DNA of 33,546 nucleotides from Paraburkholderia sp. (lineage in GTDB: Bacteria; Pseudomonadota; Gammaproteobacteria; Burkholderiales; Burkholderiaceae): assembly GCF_026225065.1 (NCBI RefSeq), contig NZ_JAMFSB010000025.1, positions 1 through 33,546 on the forward strand, given 5' to 3'. The translations under genes and the position numbers were made by a program. Of the stretch, positions 24,145-30,754 are shown piece after piece (position 1 is the first letter of the stretch; each line of letters opens with the position of its first letter). The notes under the pieces were generated by a model. It did not search any database, was not told the DNA's origin, and worked only from the letters and a program-made list of their open reading frames with translations.

Positions 24145-24158
24145 ATGTGGTGCCACAT
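24145..24158. promoter_or_regulatory. Small palindrome in the VOC/LysR divergent region
   Basis: ATGTGG-TG-CCACAT is a perfect 6-bp-arm palindrome, 23-36 bp upstream of the VOC start and in front of the divergent LysR pseudogene. Position fits an operator or promoter-proximal site, but 14 bp is short and could be chance. Confidence 0.3.
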
Positions 24159-24239
24159 AAAGCAGTCTAGAGATGACAGAAATAGTGGAATAGCGATATA
24201 TTTTTGTCCTCAGCAACAATAAAATCGATCAATCCCATC

Positions 24240-25115
24240 ATGATGCGAGAGCTCAAAACCTTCTTGGCTGTCGTGCGTTACGGCACTTTCGCGAGCGCCG
24301 GCTCGCATATCGGGCTGACGCAATCGGCGGTGAGCGCGTAGATCCAGCGTCTGGAGGAGGATCTGGGCTATCCGTTGTTCGAGCGGACCGGCCGCTCGGC
24401 GACGCTCAATGCGGCCGGCAAACATACGGTTGAGGTGGCCGAAGAGCTGCTCTCGGTGTATGCGCGGTTGGCCGACCGCGGCGGTGTGGCGGAGCAGTCG
24501 GGCTTGCTGCGCGTGGGGGCGATTGCGTCGGCGCAAGGTTCGTTTCTGGTCAGCGCCATTCAACGCTTTCGGAAGGATTCGCCGGGTTGGCGCATTCGTG
24601 TCATTCCGGGCGTGTCGCTGAACCTGCTGGCTCAGGTGGATTCGGGGGAGGTGGATGTGGCGGTGATCATCAAACCGCCGTTCGCGCTGCCGGCGGAATT
24701 GAAGTGGCGCACGCTGACTCTGGAACCGTTCGCCTTGCTCGTGCCGCGTGAACTGGTCGGTCAGCCATGGCGCTCGTTGCTCAAATCCGAACCCTTCATT
24801 CGCTACGATCGCAATTCGTTCGGCGGCCGCCAGGTGGACCGCTTTCTACGAAGAATTCGTGTGACGGTGCATGACGTCGTTGAGCTCGACGAATTGCAAG
24901 GCATAGTCGGGTTAGTGGCGCAGGGCGTTGGTGTCGCGATTGTGCCGCAGGCGGCCGGGCTGTACATGCCGGACACGGTGGCCGCATTGCCGCTTGGCGA
25001 TGACGACGTGTTTTCTCGCGAGATCGGGCTGGTCGAGCGTAGCGGCCGCCATGAGCAGGCCGCGGCGGCAGAGTTTGCCGAGTGCCTGTGCGAGGTGACG
25101 AGTGGCCGGCGCTAG
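24240..25115 (+). pseudogene. LysR-family regulator interrupted by in-frame amber codon
   Basis: From the ATG at 24240 (MMRELKTFLAVVRYGTF) the frame encodes a LysR HTH up to QSAVSA. It then meets TAG at 24339-24341 (codon 34) and continues uninterrupted (IQRLEEDLGYPLFERTG...) to 25115, 292 codons in all. LysR proteins of this type read VSAQIQRLE, so a single CAG to TAG change explains it. The rest is a full effector domain (VGAIASAQGSFLVSAIQRF..., VAQGVGVAIVPQAAGLY). A downstream TTG at 24375 would give a protein without most of its DNA-binding domain. The gene diverges from the VOC-pxp operon, its likely former target. Sequencing error, amber suppression or true loss cannot be separated here. 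Confidence 0.8.
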
Positions 25116-25210
25116 ATGGCGAGGTTCACTTAGGCGTGAGTGTGAGGGGATGAAGCGGGCGTCGTCATCGGCCATACTATCGAAGTGATATTGCCGGAGT
25201 TCACACCATC

Positions 25211-25471
25211 ATGAAGCCCTTTTGCTTCGCAGCGGTCCTCGTCGTGCTCACCACCGGCTGCGCCTCGACGTCGGCGCCCGTGGATAGTCAGACCATCCGG
25301 CCGGGTCCGGCCGACACGGATAGCTACATTTTGCATACACCCGACCGTGCGATGCCGGGCGACTCCACCTCAACGCCGCCGAGGCTCAGCGTCGGCGTCA
25401 GCTATCCCGACACGCAATTGATTCTGCCGTGGTTCCTCAATGACATCATCGACGTGATTAACTATCGCTAG
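25211..25471 (+). CDS. Small predicted lipoprotein
   Basis: An 86-residue protein with a type II signal peptide (MKPFCFAAVLVVLTTGC, lipobox LTTGC, lipidated Cys17). The short mature part is rich in Ser, Thr, Pro and Asp (ASTSAPVDSQTIRPGPADTD). It ends in a hydrophobic stretch (LILPWFLNDIIDVINYR). CCGGAGT precedes the ATG. No domain is recognised and no function is proposed. The 149 bp to the next gene (25472-25620) contains nothing I can support. Confidence 0.75.
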   Translation: MKPFCFAAVLVVLTTGCASTSAPVDSQTIRPGPADTDSYILHTPDRAMPGDSTSTPPRLSVGVSYPDTQLILPWFLNDIIDVINYR

Positions 25472-25620
25472 CCCGACAGCGAGTTTCGAATCGCCTTTCC
25501 CCGCGTATCAGGCGCTCTTCGAGGAAGGGACCATTGAGGAGTGGCCGAGGTTTTACGGTTGGTGATCCGACGAGCCCCGGCTGGTCATTCAAGGTGAAGA
25601 GAGGGTGTTGGCCGCAGCAG

Positions 25621-26505
25621 CTATGCGGCACCATCGATCAACTGCTGGGCGAGCAGTGCAGCATGCGGCGTCAGCGCGGCAAAATTGCGGGCGCAAAGAT
25701 GAAGCCGCCTCGCGGCCCACGATTCGGAAAGCGGTGAGATCACCAGTCCCGGGCGATGCAACGTTTCGATCGACGCATTAGACAGAATCGCTATGCCGAT
25801 GCCTGCTTCTACCAGCATCGCCACATTCTCAATACTCCGCATCTGAATACGATAGTTGAGCTGAACACCGAGCCGCGAGGCGCGATCTGCCAGATGGGTC
25901 TCCAGCGCAGCGTCCGAGAGCCCAACAAAAGCCTCGTCGAGAATCTCCGCGAAAGCGACGGGCAGCCCGGTGACAACGCGGTGTGTGCGATTCGCCACGA
26001 CGACGAGCTGATCGTGCGCGATCAGATGCGTCTGCAGGGCCGCGAGGTCGGCGATGTCGGCGACGATGCCAAGATCTGCTCGACCCTCCGCCAATGTCTT
26101 GACGATTTCCGCACTAGGCCGTTCTTCGAGATCGATCGACAGGTCCGGATAGGCTGCCAGGAAGCGGTTGAGTTGCTGCGGCAGAAACGCGGCCAATGCG
26201 GCGGTGTTGGACAGCAGCCTGACGCGCCCCCTCAGACCGGTCGCATAGGTGCGCAACTCGCCGCGCATCTGTTCCACCTGGCCGAGGATCAGACGGGCAT
26301 GATGGACGAGCGCCTCGCCCGCCGCCGTCGCGCGCACACCACGACGGTTACGTTCGAGCAGTGGCGCGCCCAGGGCGGTCTCCATGCCGGCGATGCGCTC
26401 GCTAACCGAGGCCAGCGCCAGGTGCATGAGCCGCGCCCCGTGCGTGAGGCTGCCACGCTCTACCACCGCGAGGAAAAGCCGCAAGTCGGTCAGATCGAAA
26501 CGCAT
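25621..26505 (-). CDS. LysR-family transcriptional regulator
   Basis: A 294-residue regulator with GAGGAG upstream of the ATG at 26505. The N-terminal HTH reads LTDLRLFLAVVERGSLTHGARLMHLALASVSERIAGMETALG (residues 5-46). The effector domain includes RVRLLSNTAALAAFLPQQL and lobe II ALETHLADRASRLGVQLNYRIQ, with AGIGIAILSNASIE near the C-terminus. It diverges from the TauE/SafE-family permease gene at 26613, a common pairing in proteobacteria, and probably controls it. No clear operator was seen in the 107 bp between them. Confidence 0.93.
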   Translation of the reverse strand: MRFDLTDLRLFLAVVERGSLTHGARLMHLALASVSERIAGMETALGAPLLERNRRGVRATAAGEALVHHARLILGQVEQMRGELRTYATGLRGRVRLLSNTAALAAFLPQQLNRFLAAYPDLSIDLEERPSAEIVKTLAEGRADLGIVADIADLAALQTHLIAHDQLVVVANRTHRVVTGLPVAFAEILDEAFVGLSDAALETHLADRASRLGVQLNYRIQMRSIENVAMLVEAGIGIAILSNASIETLHRPGLVISPLSESWAARRLHLCARNFAALTPHAALLAQQLIDGAA

Positions 26506-26612
26506 GCGTTGTGGCTCCTCGTTGCCCGCATCGCCATCCTTCGGATTTGCCGAAGTCCAGCAGAGGGAATGCCAGATTGTGGGGATGCAGCCGGGCCGCT
26601 AGGATTGCGTCC

Positions 26613-27380
26613 ATGTATACCTATTTTCTCATCTTTGGCGCAGGAATACTGGCTGGCGCAATGAATGGCCTGGCCGGCGGCGGTTCGTTCGTCAGCCTGC
26701 CGGCGCTCATAGCCGCAGGTGTGCCACCGGTTCAGGCGAACTCTTCGAGTACGGTTGCGCTGTTCCCCGGAGGTGTAGCCAGTGCCTGGGCGTATCGCGA
26801 CGGAATCGGGCCGGTGGGTGCAGTGACGGTGCGCGCGCTGCTGATCGCGACGTTATGTGGGGGATTGGCCGGTGCGGTGCTGTTGTTGCGCACCACGTCC
26901 GCGGCCTTCTCTTTCGCATTACCCTGGTTGCTGCTGTTCGCGAGTGTCGCGTTGGCTTTTGGCCGGCGCTTCGGCGAAGCGCTGCGTGGGCGCCGGCGCA
27001 TTCCCGGGGCCGTGGTGCTGGTGGTTCAGTTTGGGCTGGGTATCTATGGCGGCTACTTCGGCGGCGCGGTCGGCATCATGATGATCGCGATGTGGGGGCT
27101 GTTTGACGGCGGCGATCTCAAGAGCCTGAACGCACCGCGGACCCTGCTCGTCAGCGCGGCGAACGCGACTGCGGTTCTTACGTTCATTATCGCTCACGCG
27201 GTACGTTGGCCCGAAACGCTGGTAATGCTGGTCGCGGCGATCATCGGCGGTTATGGCGGCGCGCAAATCGGCCGGCGTGCGCCGCCCAGAATCATCCGGG
27301 CGGGTACCCTGGCGTTGACCTTCTGCGTTACGCTGGCTTTCTTCCTGCGAACTTTTGCACCGAACCTCTTGCATCGATGA
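26613..27380 (+). CDS. TauE/SafE family sulfite/organic anion permease
   Basis: A 255-residue membrane protein from the ATG at 26613 (MYTYFLIFGAGILAG). The open frame to 26511 translates to non-membrane shadow sequence. It has about eight helices and the two TauE/SafE repeats: GAMNGLAGGGSFVSLPALIAAGVPPVQAN and, in the second half, GIYGGYFGGAVGIMMIAMWG, then GGYGGAQIGRR. The family exports sulfite, sulfoacetate or related anions, or takes up small organic acids. The substrate cannot be told. It diverges from a LysR regulator gene. Confidence 0.92.
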   Translation: MYTYFLIFGAGILAGAMNGLAGGGSFVSLPALIAAGVPPVQANSSSTVALFPGGVASAWAYRDGIGPVGAVTVRALLIATLCGGLAGAVLLLRTTSAAFSFALPWLLLFASVALAFGRRFGEALRGRRRIPGAVVLVVQFGLGIYGGYFGGAVGIMMIAMWGLFDGGDLKSLNAPRTLLVSAANATAVLTFIIAHAVRWPETLVMLVAAIIGGYGGAQIGRRAPPRIIRAGTLALTFCVTLAFFLRTFAPNLLHR

Positions 27381-27456
27381 TTCGGTTTCCTCTTGATTCG
27401 CGTGGCACGGTGGACATGCTTCAACTGGCGGTACCCTCGTTCTTCTTCGACGTCGT

Positions 27457-28817
27457 TTATTCCCGGAACTCGGCGAGGCGTTGCTGGATGCCGGTCATCG
27501 ATCCCACAAGCGGCGCGAGCAGCAACGGAATCAGGATGATCCACAGCAGGCGCGCTTCGTTCGTGGCGCGCGCCACCGCGGCGTCGAACTGATCCTGATT
27601 GATGTCCGTGGTTTTGTTTAACGTCGCCACGAATCGCTCGAATGCTCCTTCGGACTCCATCGCGGTTGTGCCCAGGTCGAGTGCGACTGCGTTGCTGTGT
27701 TGCCCAGACGACTCGAGATCCCGAATCCGGTGATCGATCCGGGCGTAGTCGAGCCACGCTGCAACAGTGGCGCGTGCAGCCTGTTCTTCGCCGTCGAAGG
27801 TGATATTGTCCAACTCCTCATTGAGCAGTCCGAGGCTTTTAGGGCGGGGCGCACCGGGCGATAACTGGCTCATATCGGCACGCCCTGGCGTCAGCAGCGT
27901 CGTCGCTGAACGCTGGAAATTGCCTGCTGGTTCGGCCTTTTCGTCCTTGTCGCGGGTAAGGAGGTAGATACTTTCCTGCGAGTGGGCGTTGTAGGCCAAC
28001 GCTTTCGCCTGTGACAGAGCAAACACCGAGTCGAACGCGTCTTCCTTGGCGATGCGGATACCGACAGAAAATTCGTTCCGCATACGCCAAATGCAATAGC
28101 GCATAGCGCCAGGGCTACCGTACCGGCGGCGATCCATGGGTTGATGACGCGCCGGAAGGTGGCGAGCAGATACCGCTGCGTGTAGAGGAGCAGAAGCACG
28201 AGGGCGATGGAGGCCGCGCAGAACGCCATCAGCCATATCCGCGCGGCGGCCCGGCCGCCGGAGTAGGCGTTGTCCAGATGAGCGAAATTGACTGCCGCCA
28301 GATCGTCCACGGCTGGAATGATGTGCTCCCGGATAACGTCGTCGGCCGCGCGTATGTCGTAGATATTGCCGCCGTCAGCCAGTGCCGAACCTTCGAGCGT
28401 CTGATACAGGGAGAGGTTGTCGAGGGCGCGCAGGATCGGCTGACGTTCCGCGTCACCATAGGCAATGTTCTGCGACGCGGCGACGAGGTAATCGTTCGCT
28501 AACTCGATTGCCGCACGGTAATCGCTAATGCTTTTGCCGTTTGTGCCTTCGCTGACAAACGCCCTGAGGAAATCGGTATGCGCATCGCTTAGCGTACCTC
28601 GGATATTCTCGGCTGCGACGATCGACGGTTCGGACTCGTAGCCGATCGTCTGCACGATGGAATGAAAGGCGTGCCACGTAAAGAAGCCAATGGCTGCAAC
28701 CAGCAGGCAAAGCACGACGATGCCTGACTGCAGCGTCCGCAACGTCGAAGGCACGCGCGCAAACGTATTCACCTGCGCTCTAAATGCGTTCACATGGAGC
28801 GCCTGGGTTGTAGACAT
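27457..28817 (-). pseudogene. Multi-pass membrane protein broken by a frameshift
   Basis: The N-terminal frame (28817 to about 28080) starts MSTTQALHVN. It has a hydrophobic helix at about 30-50 (SGIVVLCLLVAAIGFFTW), a long helical extracytoplasmic part, and two more helices (WLMAFCAASIALVLLLLY and AAGTVALALCAIAFGV). Past about 28090 it becomes shadow sequence. The natural continuation is in another frame (RMRNEFSVGIRIAKEDAFDSVFALSQ), running to 27457 with a final helix LLWIILIPLLLAPLVGSM. A single missing base within about 28079-28098 would reconcile the two, for example one T in the TTT run or a base near GTATGC. The architecture resembles a sensory membrane protein with two extracytoplasmic helical domains. 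No family is recognised. A sequencing error is possible. Confidence 0.7.
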
Positions 28818-29009
28818 TTTTATCTCCCGAATCGTTGGCAGCCTGATTTACTCCGGCTATAGACGGTTTGCCATGTGGTAGCACACAGCCGTGGTAAAAA
28901 TGCCAAAACATCAAGCGTCACAATTTTGAAAAATATCCACCGGCATTTCCGTGTGCGAGTATGGATCAACTAGATGTTAATCTGAAGATCATGATTCACG
29001 GGGGGCTCC

Positions 29010-29333
29010 ATGAGTAGCCACGTACTCAGTTGGGCAGCGGTGCCGCACAATGGCGACGGCGTCGTCTTCCAGGTTCGCATTGCCCATGGACTTCAACGTT
29101 TCCACCTGTCGCGCCGTGTGCTCGAGAGTGCGTTCAATCTCGAGCCACGGGCTTCAGACGCGAGACAACTCCAGCTTTTCTATCAATTCCTGAATCGCAT
29201 TCTGATTCGAGCCACTGCGAAACGTTTGATCGCCGGGTCGGACACGCTTCCACTTCAGGCCACTGATTTCTCCCCACTGCGTGTTCAGGACCGGTTTGAG
29301 CATCGACTCGAAAACCTCGAGTGCGACGCCTGA
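29010..29333 (+). CDS. Small protein, DUF1488-like
   Basis: 107 residues from the ATG at 29010, directly behind a GGGGGG ribosome-binding stretch. The protein reads VVFQVRIAHGLQRFHLSRRVLESAFNL, a short beta strand followed by (S)R-x-LE as in DUF1488 proteins, then LFYQFLNRILIRATAKRLIA and LQATDF. This resemblance is loose. The last 15 or so residues look poorly conserved. A minus-strand frame over 29154-29375 is a competing reading but lacks an RBS. The 191 bp upstream (28819-29009) hold an AT-rich, promoter-like region but no certain boxes. Confidence 0.5.
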   Translation: MSSHVLSWAAVPHNGDGVVFQVRIAHGLQRFHLSRRVLESAFNLEPRASDARQLQLFYQFLNRILIRATAKRLIAGSDTLPLQATDFSPLRVQDRFEHRLENLECDA

Positions 29334-29340
29334 AAGCTCG

Positions 29341-29433
29341 GAGCTGTACGCCGATGTGAAGTACGCCCACAACATCGGCGGGGACTATCGGCGCACCGAG
29401 TTCGGGCAGTTGGGCTACCGGTTCAGCTGGTGA
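29341..29433 (+). pseudogene. Possible remnant of an autotransporter beta-barrel C-terminus
   Basis: The frame reads ELYADVKYAHNIGGDYRR followed by TEFGQLGYRFSW and a stop. Alternating amphipathic strands and a terminal aromatic residue are typical of the last strands of autotransporter or outer-membrane barrels. The sequence upstream in all plus frames does not continue a barrel, so only about 30 codons survive. It overlaps the 3' end of the convergent regulator gene by 11 bp. This is a pattern judgement on a short stretch. Confidence 0.35.
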
Positions 29434-30463
29434 GCTTAGGACGCGATTTGTCGGCCTCCAGCCGGCGCGTGATGAGGCGGACCAGGTAGGTGGCAAACTC
29501 CGGATCCTGGTAGTACATCCGCATGGCGTCGGTCGCCGAAACCATCAGCAATTCGCAGTCGCTCTTGCAGACGGCCGTGCAAGTGCGGCGATGGTCCGGG
29601 GAAAACAGCCCAATTTCTCCCAGTATGGTGCCGGCGCCCACTTCGACTCCGATCTCCTGAAGACCGATCGTCCCACGCACAATATAGTAGAGCGCATCGC
29701 TCGGCGCGTTCTTGTGGAACAGGACGTCGCCTCGTCTGACGTGGCTGGGGGACAAGTGCGAGAGCAACCGCTTGATGGTGAGCTGAGCGTCGAGCGCATG
29801 ATGAAGCTGCGCATCGCCGACCTTCTCCAGCCGTGCGGCCGCGATGCTGGCCTGGCCGCGGCTGCCGACCTTCAACGCCTTGTACACCGTGTACAGGTGC
29901 ACTTTCACGGTTCCTTCCGCAATGTTGAGTTGCCGCGCGATCGACTTGTTCGATTCCCCGCGTGCCGCGAGCGCCAGCACTTCGATCTGGCGCGGCGTCA
30001 GCACAGCGCCGTTGGCGGCAGACGCCGTGGCGGCGCGCGACGATGCCTGCGCAGCGGTAGGCGAAACGATGTTGTTGGCGAACGCGAGCAACGCAGGCGG
30101 CAGGTACGTGGCGCCGCCCAGCACGATCCGCAGAGCGCCCAGTAGCGCACCGGCGGACTCCGATTTGCTCACACATCCTGTCACACCGGCCGCAATGAAA
30201 GTGTCGATCGTCTTCTGACCAATCTCGTTCAGCAGCGCGAGGGCAGGCAAAAGCGGAATGTTGCAACGCAACGCGTCTAGCGCTTCAAGCGCTTCGCTTG
30301 CGTGCTCGCCATCCAGTACCAGCAGATCGGCGCTCAACCCGCTGTCGACAGCGCTCGTCCGGTAGTCCACACATGTCACTTCAGTGCGTGGCGCGAGTTC
30401 GGTGAGCAGACGCGCAACGCCCTCGCGAAACAGACCGGCGGGCGCAACGAAAATGATATGCAT
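29423..30463 (-). CDS. Receiver-like / LuxR HTH / cyclic-nucleotide-binding regulator
   Basis: 346 residues from the ATG at 30463 (MHIIFVAPAG); a TTG at 30472 is possible. Residues 1-125 are a receiver fold with Asp51 (LLVLDGEH) and Lys100 (GCVSKSES) in place. The acidic pair of the Mg pocket is missing (IIFVAPAGLFREG where IxxADDHxLFREG is usual), so phosphorylation is doubtful. Residues 155-212 are a LuxR/NarL HTH (LTPRQIEVLALAARGESNKSIARQL...GTVKVHLYTVYKAL). Residues 234-342 form a CRP-type cNMP-binding domain. Its phosphate-binding cassette looks intact (GTILGEIGLFSPDHRRTCTAV; Glu283, Arg293). No CRP-type C-terminal HTH follows. It diverges from the cyclase gene at 30755 and is a strong candidate receptor for that enzyme's product. 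Confidence 0.88.
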   Translation of the reverse strand: MHIIFVAPAGLFREGVARLLTELAPRTEVTCVDYRTSAVDSGLSADLLVLDGEHASEALEALDALRCNIPLLPALALLNEIGQKTIDTFIAAGVTGCVSKSESAGALLGALRIVLGGATYLPPALLAFANNIVSPTAAQASSRAATASAANGAVLTPRQIEVLALAARGESNKSIARQLNIAEGTVKVHLYTVYKALKVGSRGQASIAAARLEKVGDAQLHHALDAQLTIKRLLSHLSPSHVRRGDVLFHKNAPSDALYYIVRGTIGLQEIGVEVGAGTILGEIGLFSPDHRRTCTAVCKSDCELLMVSATDAMRMYYQDPEFATYLVRLITRRLEADKSRPKLTS

Positions 30464-30647
30464 AGGCCTCAATTTTTTTGAAACGGTTAACCTTACCCGC
30501 GCCTGCGCATGAAGGGTCTCGTACCTGTATTCGTATGAACTAAGACGGAACCTGCAGTGCCCATTGGCGCATCGCTGTCGTTATACAACACACTTAACGA
30601 ATTCGCATTCGTCCATAATCCGGCTGCAACCAGTCCAACCCATGCGG

Positions 30648-30662
30648 TTCGCGGCCCGCGAA
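30648..30662. promoter_or_regulatory. Palindrome between regulator and cyclase genes
   Basis: TTCGCGG (30648-30654) and CCGCGAA (30656-30662) are exact reverse complements around one C, in the 291-bp divergent region (30464-30754). It could be an operator for the LuxR/cNMP regulator, although it is not a CRP consensus (TGTGA-N6-TCACA). No other clear regulatory element was found in this region. Confidence 0.35.
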
Positions 30663-30754
30663 GGCAAACGCTGGGCGAGCGCAGATTTCCAGCGCAATGC
30701 CACCAATGCATGTAAAGTAAATGTAGGTATTTTATTGTCTGCGGGAGGGGAGAG

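Noticed and set aside
25534..25737. Plus-strand 67-codon frame overlapping the LysR gene end
   Set aside because: Overlaps a well-supported gene and has no recognisable domain.
29154..29375. Minus-strand 73-codon frame between the frameshifted gene and the regulator
   Set aside because: The composition looks protein-like, but it lacks a ribosome-binding site and competes with the plus-strand gene at 29010 that has a strong one; the choice remains uncertain.
30464..30754. CRP-type binding site (TGTGA-N6-TCACA) in the regulator/cyclase intergenic region
   Set aside because: No match close to the consensus was found by eye; only an unrelated GC-rich palindrome is present.
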